Made by a program: the position numbers and the translations under genes. A DNA stretch of 64,000 bases from Nematostella vectensis (taxonomy: Eukaryota > Cnidaria > Anthozoa > Actiniaria > Edwardsiidae), in assembly GCF_932526225.1 (NCBI RefSeq), contig NC_064048.1, positions 12,781,665 to 12,845,664 on the forward strand. Direction: 5' to 3'. How positions within the stretch are numbered: position 1 is the first letter of the stretch; every line of letters starts with the position of its first letter. The notes under the pieces are model-generated. The model did no database searches. It was not told where the DNA came from and saw only the letters and a list, made by a program, of their open reading frames with translations. Of the stretch, positions 11,653 through 22,110 are shown in pieces.

Positions 11653-12387
11653 ATGCCCTTTCACAGCGAAAAACAAGCACAGCCATCTTTAATAGATAGA
11701 GAACAAAGTTTGGTCATCACAAGGAAACAACATGATTGGTTGCCTAAATTCTCCCAAGTGAAGGCGAGCGAAAGGTTACGATTTTCGGACTTCAGTGATA
11801 CATTTTGTGGAGGAATTCAATACTGGAATAAGCGAAAAGAAATAAGCCTGGGTAAACAGAGTAATAAAGATACAAACATGAAGCTGAAAGGAGTTCCCAC
11901 AGTAACGCAAGATCCGAAATGTATAAAATGTGGCGGATTTACAAACGATCGTTCAAAAATCATGTACCACTTGCGTGACATGCCAGGTGAGGAGAAATGC
12001 GCATTTGGTCGGGAATACTGCGATGTGATTGGTCCATGCGCTGACTGTACCTTACTTCAGGCAAGACATGCCATCACATGCAGACAATCAATGGAATTCC
12101 CGGATCTTCAAGTCACTCCAGGGAGTCTTGTAGCTCCTGAACTTGCCAAATCAATGCTGGTTTTCTCAGAAACAAATATCCATGGTTACCACGGACGAAG
12201 TTTCCAGGAAACAATGACAGAGTATGTGGAACCTGGCCATTCTATTCTTCAGCTTCCAACGCTATCACCGGGAACCCTCCGGTACATGAGGAGAGAGACT
12301 GGAAGTAGAAAACAGCGCAGACAAGCGCTTCCAACGCGCGAAAAGACAATAAAAAAATACATCGAAGTCAGACTGCCAAAGATATAG
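11653..12387 (+). CDS. Hypothetical protein with a cysteine-rich central segment
   Basis: An uninterrupted 244-codon frame in AT-rich DNA, long enough to be worth keeping. The centre has paired cysteines: CIKCGG, then KCAFGREYC, GPCADC and a later ITC (about residues 98-148), the spacing of a possible metal-binding module; the C-terminal third is basic (GSRKQRRQALP). I do not recognise a family. Upstream there is no clear splice acceptor, so either it is intronless or the ATG at 11653 lies within a longer exon. It could also be a relic of a mobile-element gene; no reverse-transcriptase or transposase motif is seen. Confidence 0.4.
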   Translation: MPFHSEKQAQPSLIDREQSLVITRKQHDWLPKFSQVKASERLRFSDFSDTFCGGIQYWNKRKEISLGKQSNKDTNMKLKGVPTVTQDPKCIKCGGFTNDRSKIMYHLRDMPGEEKCAFGREYCDVIGPCADCTLLQARHAITCRQSMEFPDLQVTPGSLVAPELAKSMLVFSETNIHGYHGRSFQETMTEYVEPGHSILQLPTLSPGTLRYMRRETGSRKQRRQALPTREKTIKKYIEVRLPKI

Positions 12388-12399
12388 GTGACAACTAAT

Positions 12400-12513
12400 T
12401 TACTATTGCGTCGATTCTAGATAGACAGATCGATCGGTTACTATTGCGTCGATTCTAGATAGACAGATCGATCGGTTACTATTGCGTCGATTCTAGATAG
12501 ACACATCGATTGG
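12400..12513. repeat. Three tandem copies of a 38-bp unit
   Basis: Copies starting TTACTATTGCGTCGATTCTA begin near 12400, 12438 and 12476; the third is slightly diverged. They lie just 3' of the hypothetical ORF. Confidence 0.9.
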
Positions 12514-13729
12514 TAGAATTTTTTTTCATTTTGTAAGTGTGAATGTGAATAAGTTACAGCCGAATTCGTTGTTGCGCGATCTCGACGAATCCAAAATCCT
12601 TGTCTCGTTTGGGAATAGCGCTTAGACAGACACAAGCTTTGGGGGCGGTTTGTCTGGTTTTGATTGTTTGGTTTGATTGACTACGCGTTATTCTCATACG
12701 AAGAAAGGAATTTTCGATTATGGGAGGTTTCTCGTTTTTCATTAGTTTCTCGTCTCTGCGTTCGGTCACATCTCAAGCCCCTTACACATACACCTATTTT
12801 AAATACGTTTGCACTCGGACAATCTATGTATCATAACCCGCAGTGCTTCATGGGTATCAATACATAAGCAAATAAGGGTAAATAAAATACAAATCCAGGT
12901 TTCAAAAGCTGTAGAATTCTTGTTTACATTCTTATGAACATTCACATGGATTTCATATACAAGGATTAAGCCGTTTATGCGCTGCCCATGAACCACCGCG
13001 GGTTACGACATATGGTTCTCAAATGCAACCTTATTTAAAATATGTGTATAAACTTAATCTTCGTCACGTCTCTATTCATTTTTTTACGGCCATCCTCCAA
13101 CCTCGGCGTCTTCGCAGTGTCCTGGTGACTTAAACCTTTGTTTCTGCTCGTTTGTTCCGATTTGGCTGGCATCGTGTTCAAGTGCATTTCTTCCAAAAAC
13201 CGTGGATTTAACTGGTATTTATGACATCTCACGGAGATTATAAACACTAACCAGAACGGGGAAATTATCTCTACTCGGTTAAATTCATTTGGTTTCGACG
13301 GTTTGGGAACTCATCATTAATTTTCTTATAATTTTATTGCACGCAGGACAACGGTTTGGGAACTCACCATTAATTTTCTTATAATTTTATTGCATGCAGG
13401 GCGATTCCAGTTGCGAGAAAGAAACTGATTGTTCAATAGTTCGTGTTCATTCTTTGTTTTTGCTTCCATTTTGTCAAGATCTTTGTTCCTGAATCCTCAT
13501 GTAGGAAAGATCCATACACCCCCCCCCCCCCACCTTTCCAATATACCATTTCTCGAATCACATGCCATGAACCACCCTCTGCCTAGAAAAGTCGGTACGT
13601 TGTTGTGCGTACAAAGTCAAAATCTCAACATTCCTCTAATATGGCTGATATGCTCCTCGTTTTGTGACGCGCTATCCGTGTTGATAAATTCTTGAGATTT
13701 TTTTCTCCAACAAGATAAATAAAATGTGA
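12514..13729. other. Intergenic between the hypothetical ORF and the GPCR
   Basis: No supported gene. A tandem duplication of about 51 bp around 13301-13403 (CGGTTTGGGAACTCA through TTTTATTGCA) and a C-run near 13519 are the only structures seen. The part next to 13730 should be the GPCR 3' UTR; the minus strand reads AATAAA-like TTTATT at 13714-13720. Confidence 0.5.
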
Positions 13730-14749
13730 TCAGCCACACTTTAGGAAATTTAGGAACCCTTTACGGAACGCTGGATTGTGGATTCCATAAACCAACGGGT
13801 TACAAGCACTTGACATGTAAGCGAGGCAGGTGTATGCTAGGTACACCCTCCTATCCAGCGCATGCGCAATAGTCACATCCACTACGTCAATCAGAAAACA
13901 GGGTACCCAACACACAAAGAAACATATCACGGTAATTACTAATGTCCTCGTGATAACGATATCCGGCCGAACGACAACGAGACTTTGCCGACTCTCGCTC
14001 GAATTTGTATTGGTGTCGAATCTGACGCTCCCTCTCCCCCTGGGGTTATAGCGGCACTGGATTTTAGTGGAGTGTCGATGCAAGGCGAGAAGGACTTTGG
14101 CGTAGCAGAAAATGATGATGGCGGCCGGCGTGACAATGAACATCACACTCAGGGCAGCGGTATACACGCGACTAGCCGCCAGCGAGCTGTACAGACGCAC
14201 ACAGATCAACTTTCCCGGATGAAACACGAAGGACTCGGAGGGCTCGGGGAATATGGTGACAGCGAGTATCCCACAAGACACTGCGCAGACTACTATAATA
14301 TAATACGCCGAATAAGAATCCTTGAAGAGCTTCGAGTACTGAGAGGGCTGCAAAGTTTTGCAGTAGCGATTGATCGCTGTTAGCGCCATTATTTCTATAG
14401 AGATGAAAGCTAAAACATGTACCAGGTAGCCTTGAATATGGCACAATGTACCCCCGTAGGACCACGCCCCTGTGATAACCGCACCCGCCGTGAGAGGCAT
14501 GGGAAAGACGGACATGATAATGTCAGAGATGGAAAGAGCTACTATGAAAATGTTTGTAGGAGTTTGCAGGGAGGGACTCCGGAAGAAAGCTACGACCACG
14601 ATGGTATTACCAGCAAATGCCAAGCAGTTAATCATGACCAGAAAAGCGGATTCCAGAGCCACAGCAGCGGACGATCTGGACTGAAGTTGGTAAACCAACT
14701 CTGAGAAGAAGGTGTTGATTATGCTGTTATTCATTGTCAGGTGTCGCAT
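13730..14749 (-). CDS. Class A (rhodopsin-like) GPCR, amine/melatonin-receptor-like
   Basis: An intronless seven-transmembrane receptor of 339 residues. Visible landmarks: GN in helix 1 (CLAFAGNTIVVVAF), SDIIMS in helix 2, the conserved Trp and Cys around extracellular loop 1 (GAWSYGGTLC), ALTAINRYCK at the end of helix 3 (NRY instead of DRY), CFFVCWVPCF in helix 6 (CWxP) and NPLVYG in helix 7 (NPxxY-type), then a short tail with a cysteine suitable for palmitoylation. NRY is typical of melatonin receptors, and cnidarian genomes hold many single-exon receptors of this sort; the ligand cannot be inferred. The N-terminus has NNS for glycosylation. Start could be Met1 or Met6. A 21-bp minisatellite begins about 70 bp upstream. 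Confidence 0.85.
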   Translation of the reverse strand: MRHLTMNNSIINTFFSELVYQLQSRSSAAVALESAFLVMINCLAFAGNTIVVVAFFRSPSLQTPTNIFIVALSISDIIMSVFPMPLTAGAVITGAWSYGGTLCHIQGYLVHVLAFISIEIMALTAINRYCKTLQPSQYSKLFKDSYSAYYIIVVCAVSCGILAVTIFPEPSESFVFHPGKLICVRLYSSLAASRVYTAALSVMFIVTPAAIIIFCYAKVLLALHRHSTKIQCRYNPRGRGSVRFDTNTNSSESRQSLVVVRPDIVITRTLVITVICFFVCWVPCFLIDVVDVTIAHALDRRVYLAYTCLAYMSSACNPLVYGIHNPAFRKGFLNFLKCG

Positions 14750-14820
14750 GAATGGCTTACTCCATGTTCAAGAGTTCCGGTACCCTTGTTATAAATGTCC
14801 TGTATCCCGCAATCCCGCAA

Positions 14821-15560
14821 AAGATGACTCGTGAACCGCGATAGTTGAATTGTATCCCGCGATAGTTGACTCGTGTCCGGCAAAATATGACTCGTATCCC
14901 GCAATAGTTGACTCGTATCCCGCAATAGTTGACTCGTGTCCCGTAATAGTTGACTCGTCTCCCGCAATAGCTGACTCGTATCCCGCAATAGCTGACTCGT
15001 ATCCCGCAATAGTTGACTCGTATCCCGCAATAGCTGACTCGTATCCCGCAATAGCTGACTCGTATCCCGCAATAGTTGACTAGTATCCCGCAATAGTTGA
15101 CTCGTGTCCCGCAATAGCTGACTCGTATCCCGCAATAGCTGACTCGTATCCCGCAATAGTTGACTCGTGTCCCGCAATAGCTGACTCGTATCCCGCAATA
15201 GCTGACTCGTATCCCGCAATAGCTAACTCGTATCCCGCAATAGTTGACTCGTATCCCGCAATAGCTGACTCGTATCCCGCAATAGTTGACTCGTATCCCG
15301 CAATAGTTGACTCGTGTCCCGCAATAGATGACTCGTATCCTGCAATAGTTGACTTGTATCCCGCAATAGTTGACTTGTATCCCGCAATAGCTGACTCGTA
15401 TCCCGCAATAGCTGACTCGTATCCTGCAATAGCTGACTCGTATCCTGCAATAGCTGACTCGTATCCTGCAATAGTTGACTTGTATCCCGCAATAGTTGAC
15501 TCGTATCCCGCAATAGTTGGCTCGTGTCCCACAATTGTTGACTCGTAACCCGCAATAGTT
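14821..15560. repeat. 21-bp minisatellite upstream of the GPCR
   Basis: About 35 copies of GACTCGTATCCCGCAATAGTT with T/C and TAT/TGT variants. Because 21 is divisible by 3 and stops are absent in several frames, it reads as long heptapeptide repeats on both strands (for example RDTSQLL). These are by-products, not genes. It occupies the region where the GPCR promoter or 5' UTR would be expected. Confidence 0.95.
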
Positions 15561-17794
15561 TACTCTATCTCGTGTTTCTTGTACCTGCTCATAGTGGTAA
15601 CTTATCCTCTTTTACTTAAACCCCTTTTATACCACCGAATGTCATTAAGCAGACACTGTATTTCCAGCGTGCTAGTAGTGTTATCGTAGTCTAATTTTAC
15701 TCATAATATCAGCTTTTACAATATCAGTTCTATGCCGTCAATCTTGTTGGCACCAGTTCTTGAGGTAAAGCGAATATCCTCGGTTTCCCGAATTCCGTTT
15801 CTTGGCTAATGCTTAATGATGATATTAACTTTGTTGCTGTTAAAACGCCTGAACGTTTTCTCTAAAAAACCAAACTGTTCATGGCCTTCAATTTTTACAA
15901 ACCGATTAATTCGCTTTTACCACCTCTATCGTTTCATTTGTTAGCTGTTGAGGCTTAATTTTCGTTGTACAATATTATTTCCTGCTTAAATATACTTTGA
16001 ATTCCAACTCACCAGCACCACAAACTCTTTTTATCTGCTCTTCGCATCATTCGCCTGCAGACAGTTGGTTCGTTGCTCATGGGCTGTCAAAGATGATGGT
16101 CTAGATTTCGTATTTCACAGATTGTAAACGCGACGCTCCCTAAATTTTGGCAACATTACAAACGAGAATGATGTTGATAAGACATTAGCGGCGCCAATGA
16201 GAAGAGTCTCTCTCCTAAAAGAAATATAGACCTTATAATTCCACTGTAAACGACAAAATGTTGTACGGTTTCCGTTAGCTTTTTGCGGTCCACTCAACGA
16301 TGTTCCACCAATCTCCCGTGATGACGGTTCTTTAGGAAGGCACTTCAAAATGCGCCCACGGATATAAAACATTTAAAACACCAACGCCTTCAACGATGCC
16401 ACATTAGAATGAATTATTTTCAAGCGCATAAAACGTCTACAGGGAAGTAAATAATATCGGGGCTCTGCATCACACAACACACTGAACACACGGCTGCCCA
16501 AGGGATTCTCGCCAGGTTCAAGAGGGGCGACATCTACAGCGAGCACGTGCGACTATTATAATTCAGTTTTTGAACCTTATACCCAATCTAAGAAATGTTT
16601 ATGTTTTCTTTCTTTTTCTTTGTTGATAAAATCATTATTCGGAAATCGTTAATTAAAAAGATTATGCTTTGACAGCACAGAAAATTAAGAAAATTTGAAT
16701 AACTTTTGCACGCATGGTAAATTGCGGTTTTTAAAGGACGTTGTACCCTATTCGTGATTATTCCGACTTGCATCGAACAGAGATAAGATACTTAGATAGC
16801 GGGTAATACAAAACTTGGTTAATAACAGTTTTTTCTCTGCATATAATACTGCATTTCTAATAACTCCAAATCTGGTTTGAGGAGCTGTATATCAGCGGAA
16901 GTTCAGTTTGTTCGTGATCTTCCTACAATGAGAACAACATAAACATCCTCTTGCTGAAACCTTCTTTTTACCTTACCAACGATTGCTACAAGATAATGGT
17001 TTTTGTTTGTAGCAGTCATTAGATATGTTGAATCTCGTTCTATTGGTCAGGAATAGAATGTCAGCACTCACACGTCTATCAAACTGGATCCTGACTTAGT
17101 AATACAGGAACCGATTATCTTAATTAAAAAAAGATACGAAAAAGAAAATGCAACTAGGTCATTACAAATATTATACTGAGGATAGAACAGGGCAATATAA
17201 GATGCGCACTGTGACAAGTTTTTTCTTGCGATAACACAATTACAAACCTCTTGCTCGGACCTCGGCATTTTTTGTTTTGCATTTTTCATCCCCTACCATT
17301 ACTGCGGCATTGAGGGCTTGTTTTGAAAGGAAAGTTAAGTGTCGCGTAAATCCTCCTACTAACTTCTGCTCTCAGGAAACAATACAAAAGGCGCCTCTAG
17401 CCGTGTAATGAGGGGCGATTCGTCCATACAAACACCACACATCATTTGTACACGTTTTTAAGGTTAGATGACTAATGAAACCAATGACTGCATTCCGAAA
17501 TTAGCAGATCAACCCAAGAAGAATAAAAAAGCCGCTAATAAAGTCTCAAGTAGATCATTTTAGGTTTCTTTATGAACAAGTTTTACGCCCCGAGGCCGTT
17601 TCCTTAAAAGCGGTAAGCGTTAGGGTTAATCCAGGCACAAATCTGATACAAAATCGAATACAGCTAGATTTCTTTTTCCGAAAACAGTTTTTGTAGTAAT
17701 TAATAATATATTCTGATAAAAAAGCATCAATGACATTTCTGAAAGATTTTGAAACTTGTGCACCGCCACTCCCCCACTGCTTATTACCTACATC
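15561..17794. other. Intergenic AT-rich DNA
   Basis: No gene supported. A small GC-richer patch at about 16480-16552 contains a short open stretch (AAQGILARFKRGDIYSEHV) that might be a lone exon or element remnant, but it lacks convincing borders. Otherwise only short A/T runs. Confidence 0.45.
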
Positions 17795-18515
17795 CCAAGG
17801 GGGGGGGAGGGGGGGGTCATTACCTTATATACAAATAATTACATCCTAAGGGGGGGGGGGGGGTCATTACCTTATATACAAATAATTACATCCCAAGGGA
17901 GGGGCTTATTACCTTATATACAAATAATTACATCCCAAGGGGGGGGGGGGGGGGGGGGTTATTACCTTATATACAAATAATTACATCCCAAGGGGGGGGG
18001 GGGGGTCTTATTACCTTATATACATATCAATATTTGGGTGACCTTAAAACTCGCTCGGCCAATCTCTTGGAGGCCTGGGTCTAAGGGCTTTTCAAGGCTT
18101 GTGTGATAAAGATTTGACCAAGCGATAAAGTTTTTTTGGACACATTTTTGCCTCGAGTCTCAAATTGACAGGAATCAGCATTTTTCACCATGTTTTCGGG
18201 AGATCAGGGAGCGGGAAAACTTTAGCTCTTCTAAATATGGACATCAATGCCCATATAAGGCAATGCATACGAAGGACACTATCCGTGGGGAATATGTTTG
18301 ATATGCAAATAATTACATCCTACAGTCCTAGGGACGGGGGGTTTATTACCTTATATACAAATAATTACATCCTAAGGGGGGGCTTATTACCTTATATACA
18401 AATAATTACATCCCAAAAGGGGGGGGGGGGGGGGGGCTCATTACCTTATATACAAAAAATTACATGCTAAGGGGGGGACTTATTACCTTATATACAAATA
18501 ATTACATGCTAAGGC
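17795..18515. repeat. Imperfect repeat of about 45-60 bp with poly-G runs, in two blocks
   Basis: Units of CTTATATACAAATAATTACAT followed by CCYAAGG and a variable G-run (5-20 G) make up 17795-18030 and again 18305-18515. About 270 bp of unrelated sequence separates the two blocks. G-runs of this length can form G-quadruplexes and are unstable in assembly. Confidence 0.85.
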
Positions 18516-18517
18516 TA

Positions 18518-18937
18518 ATGCCACTGGACGCTGACGGGACACATATACCTCGCAGCCTTGAACGCTAACACTGTGTTGTATAGTTGGACATTGAACTTTC
18601 TCAGAAACCAATCTATGGCTGGTTGAACACATGCCTTTGCCTGCTGTTCGAGGGCTGCCACGTTTTGGGCAGGATTTTCTTCAGCGATTGCTGCTGCGAC
18701 TGCACGCACGTTTCGAAAGTGAGGGGCTTGGCAGGCTTGGGCAACAGCGTGGAGTTTCTCATAACACGAGAACACGAGAGGGCCATCACCTTCCAAGAAA
18801 TAGGCCGCTTTTACAAAGTGCTCCCCAACATCGATTCCGTCGACGGTCATCTGGCCGACTACGTCGACTGTCGGACTGGGTAGTTTGAGTCTAACATTCG
18901 GCGAAGTTAATGTAGGCAAAATAGATTTCGCGAACAC
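18518..18937 (-). pseudogene. Fragment of a hAT-like transposase or similar element protein
   Basis: An open frame of about 140 codons with GC-rich, coding-like composition, lacking a proper ATG at its head (opens with GTG) and stopping where the G-rich repeat begins. The text (for example HFVKAAYFLEGDGPLVF, FLRKFNVQLYNTVLAFKAAR) resembles the middle of cnidarian hAT-type transposase-like proteins as I remember them; the C-terminal dimerisation region is absent. It could instead be a leftover viral gene. Its 5' edge coincides with the first of three TTCGCG direct repeats. Confidence 0.4.
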
Positions 18938-19014
18938 GAATAATCAATTAGGGGCAGGTGTTCGCGAACACGAATAACCAATCAGGGCTGCGGTGCTTCG
19001 CGTTCATGAATAAT
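18927..19014. repeat. Direct repeats TTCGCGAACACGAATAA
   Basis: Copies near 18927 and 18960 (TTCGCGAACACGAATAAYCAATY) and a degenerate third near 18984 (TTCGCGTTCATGAATAATCA), spaced about 33 and 24 bp. They sit between the transposase-like fragment and the first virus-like gene. Confidence 0.7.
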
Positions 19015-19018
19015 CAGG

Positions 19019-19061
19019 GTGTAGGCCGGGCGCGTGCAAGCCCAAGGGCTTGCGCCTACAC
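19019..19061. repeat. Strong hairpin near the left edge of the virus-like block
   Basis: GTGTAGGC pairs with GCCTACAC on the outside, and GCAAGCCC with GGGCTTGC on the inside (2-nt loop), with a 9-nt bulge on one side. It may mark the element end or a transcription terminator for the minus-strand genes; function is not known. Confidence 0.6.
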
Positions 19062-19173
19062 GACTTTTTGGGGCAGCCGTGAAAACGAGGAGGGCCGCCA
19101 ACCTACGGAGCGCGGAATAATCGTTTTTTGGCTGTGAGTTCGAAGCCGCCTGCGTGGCGTTTAAATCTGAGTT

Positions 19174-19851
19174 CTACTCGAACACCCCGCTCCCGAACTC
19201 CTCGCGAATTTTTTGCAGTCTCTTTTTCACCCTTTCGCGTGCCACCAGGGAGGGCCCCTTCCCGCTTTTTTTATCATGCGGTGCGAGGCCGTGTCGAGCT
19301 CTGATGGCGGCCTTGAGCGTGTTGTATCTCTCTTGTTCCTGAAGTATTAGCCGAAACTCTTCGTCTGAGATACGCCCGTCTTGCAGAGCCTTAGAGACCA
19401 GCTCGCTGATCGAGTTTTTCTTACTCTCCGCTAGAACCATCGTGTCTTCGTGTTTAGCCACCTTGCTCGTAAGACCCCTAGAGACCACCCCCGCGCCCGC
19501 GCCCACGACACCGACCAGCCCAGCGACCCCTGCCAGCGGAGCGCCGATCAGAACCCCTATCCCACTCAAAGAGACTCCCAGCCCGGCGCTGGAAAGTACC
19601 CCTGCAACGATGCCGGATGCCACAGACACAGCATGGGTAACGGCGAAGGCGCGCTTATACTTCTTCCGCACCTGTCGATAGTGCGTTATCTCATTGTCTA
19701 GAACCGCCTGAGTGTCACGTATTACCTGGAGTCGGAAACTTTGCGCGTCGCCGCCGGTGCTTGCCGGAGCGGTAGGCGTTTGCGGGGGGTGGGCACTGGG
19801 GAGCGGGGGATATATGGATATGCCACCACTGCTAACGTCGCTGTTCGCCAT
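19174..19851 (-). CDS. Virus-element protein with a long glycine/alanine-rich hydrophobic segment
   Basis: 225 codons, ATG at 19851. Residues about 1-35 are rich in Pro/Ser/Thr; about 40-68 form a basic helix (HYRQVRKKYKRAF); about 70-128 are a long Gly/Ala/Val stretch (VASGIVAGVLSSAGLGVSLS and onward) able to enter a membrane; the C-terminus is charged and helical (RERVKKRLQKIREEF). I recall similar proteins in cnidarian element clusters, without an assigned function. A membrane-active or minor virion role is inferred. It lies 16 bp downstream of the next minus-strand gene, so the two are probably co-transcribed. Confidence 0.6.
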   Translation of the reverse strand: MANSDVSSGGISIYPPLPSAHPPQTPTAPASTGGDAQSFRLQVIRDTQAVLDNEITHYRQVRKKYKRAFAVTHAVSVASGIVAGVLSSAGLGVSLSGIGVLIGAPLAGVAGLVGVVGAGAGVVSRGLTSKVAKHEDTMVLAESKKNSISELVSKALQDGRISDEEFRLILQEQERYNTLKAAIRARHGLAPHDKKSGKGPSLVARERVKKRLQKIREEFGSGVFE

Positions 19852-19867
19852 GCCTGCTATGTCGGAC

Positions 19868-20558
19868 CTAGGTTAGCTCTAATACGAGGCGAACAGGCTT
19901 GCCCTTAAAGTCCACCCGTCTACCACGGTCATCCCTGATCCATATTCGGATACTCGAGACAAACTCAGAGGGAGACGCTGCGACGCAAATGGGGATGTCG
20001 GGCCCATAGACGACTTTCTCGTGCGGCCTCCCGCGGGTTTCTAGGCAAGCGAGAACATTTGAAGGCTCGTCTAAGGCGAGGCACTGCGAGCGGTCTACGA
20101 TGTCGCAGAAGACGTAGATGGCCTCTATTTTCGGCAGTCACCTCAAGTGGGGGGGTGCGCCCCACGGGCATTGCGAGGCCCCGCTCCCCCATCTGATCGT
20201 CTTTAGCCTCTAGGCCAAATAGTGCGCAAAGCTCGGCGTTCAGGAACACAACGCCTGTGGACACGAGCACGATCTTCCCGGTGAGGGGGTCCTGCTTCGC
20301 GGTCAGAATCTGGCTTTTAGCGTGGTTGATCGTCTCCACGATGGACTCGGCCGTGTGGTGCCCGGCTGGCAGAGTAGCGATGGGCGGGAGGGAGGATATA
20401 GTCGTTATCTGCTGCTCCCGCTCGAGATTATACCAGCTGTTAAACAGCGAGCACTGCCGGAGCGCCACAAAGCGTGGGCGCCTTATCGGCTGCCCGAAGA
20501 AGAGCGTCAGTTCACCTCCGGTAAACTCAGCGTGTAGGACCACCATTGTGTTGAACAT
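19868..20558 (-). pseudogene. Putative minor virion protein (penton/fibre-like candidate), frameshifted
   Basis: ATG at 20558. The N-terminal part reads cleanly for about 145 codons (FVALRQCSLFNSWYNL is the clearest motif, reminiscent of minor capsid or spike proteins of Polinton-type elements). Around 20100-20140 the coding signal moves to another frame, in which a coherent domain continues (for example SSIRIWIRDDRGRRVDFKG) to a TAG at 19868-19870. One single-base indel explains this. Beta-rich text and position next to other virion-like genes suggest a structural role; penton and fibre cannot be told apart. The start is about 30 bp from the divergent gene beginning at 20589. Confidence 0.5.
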
Positions 20559-20588
20559 AGCCCGCCTTCGTGTTTAATATGGTTGAGC

Positions 20589-22110
20589 ATGGATTGGGAA
20601 GGCTGGCAGATGCTGAACGAGGTCCCCCGAAGGAAGGAGGAGGAGACGAAGAAGGCGGCAGTTGCGGCGGGGGCCTCTATAGCCGAACATATCAAACACG
20701 CTATAGCCGAACAAGCCAAAAAACCGGTTTCCCTAGGTTTCCCTAGGTCTCTGACCCTCGCGCAAAAGCTGCTCTACGTCGTGCCCGCGACCCCCGTGGA
20801 GAGCACGGCCTCAGACATCACCCCACTACTCACGCAGCTGGAGATACACGTGGCTGAGGACAAATCATTCACGACTAGGGTCCGAGACATATTCAAAGAG
20901 ACAGTAGTCACGCACAAGTCCGCCAAGGAGTCTCGCCGGTGGCTATCGGAGCCTTCCTATGGGTACTGGCCACAGCAACTCAACTTTGCGGTCTGGTGCG
21001 CAACCGCCCGATGTGGGGTGTCCCTAGCTGACCCCACTTTCGCCACGCTCCCCTCTGTCATCAGGGGATTTCTAAGGTTTCACGTCTACTTCACCATCCG
21101 GAGGATACTCTACGAGCTCGGCGTCCCTCTGCCTGGCGACAACCCGTTCGCGCAAAAAAGGCAACCCCTACAAGAAGGCCGCTTTCGAGCGTCTATGCGC
21201 AGAGTTCGGTTTGCCGCGTAAGCCGGACTTCCGATGGAAAGGCGGGCGAAACCATGGGCTAGGCGATGTGTTTGTGTTCTACCCGGGGGAGGGGTATCGC
21301 AACGTGCACGTGATCCGTGGCTACGACACGGCGGCGGATGAGTACCCGAGCCACCTCAATCTGTTTAGCGACGAAGGTGGGACGTACAATTGTGGGAAGC
21401 AGGTGGGTTACATACGCAACGACGACCACGGGGGCGTGCAATATAGCTGGTTTGCGCCTCCCAAAGGCGAGGGGCTGACAAAAGCAGGGTTAGGGAGACT
21501 CGACCGCTCGGTCGAGGCGTTCGTCTACACAGTGCTTGGTGCACAGGTGAACGTCCGTTCCTCCATCGCAGGGGCCGGTGGGCCGGCCATGGAGGCGCAG
21601 GCGGAGTTCACGGAGCTGCTCGAAGACGCGATCATAGAAAACGACATCGCTCAAAGCGTGCAAAAGTACCAGTTAGCCGTGCAGGAGGCCAAGGTGAGAC
21701 TGAGTCTTGCGGTTGCACCAGGTGTGTGGCTGATGCCGAGCGATCTGGTGATAAACACGCAAAGCGTCGTGGGCTACAACAATAAGCTGCAGAAAGCCAC
21801 GGACTCCATGAAGCTCGGCGCAAACGCGATCAACACCGAGACAAAGCCAGTCGGTGCTCATAACATGGCCGGTGGGCATCATAGGGTGCAACACGCGACT
21901 GACCACGTGCCGCCCCGGCGGCAAAGCACCACTGCGAAAGTGCACGCGGAGGGCGCGGCTGCCCCGGACCTGAGCGGGCTGCCGGGTGTCGTTCCGGCGT
22001 CGGAACGATAGGCTGCGCATAGCACGTCGGGCGAAAAGAGTGACCACACCGCCCTCAAGGTGGGGTTGTCGGTGCTCGCGGTGGCCGCGGCGTATTACTT
22101 GTTCCGATGA
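20589..22110 (+). pseudogene. Conserved virus-element protein of about 500 residues, with a frameshift and a premature stop
   Basis: ATG at 20589 (MDWEGWQMLNEVPRRKEEE). The first frame carries a helical N-terminus and YWPQQLNFAVWCATARCGVS, then loses sense at an A6 run near 21154-21160. The next frame takes over at once (FERLCAEFGLPRKPDFRWKG, NHGLGDVFVFYPG) and runs to an in-frame TAG at 22009-22011. Past the TAG the same frame continues for 32 codons, ending in a hydrophobic helix (ALKVGLSVLAVAAAYYLF) and TGA at 22108-22110, so the TAG looks like a nonsense mutation removing a tail anchor. Function unknown; a virion membrane or terminal protein is possible. It ends overlapping the convergent gene by 16 bp. 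Confidence 0.6.

Noticed and set aside
14737-15555. Long open frames (up to 160 codons) with heptapeptide repeats on both strands
   Set aside because: They follow from a 21-bp tandem repeat lacking stops in several frames; no start context or flanking domain.
16115-16372. 85-codon minus-strand frame
   Set aside because: No family resemblance or coding-like neighbours; likely chance.
16480-16552. Short stretch resembling a myosin-like RF..IYS segment
   Set aside because: Too short, stops soon after, and no neighbouring exon of such a gene could be supported.
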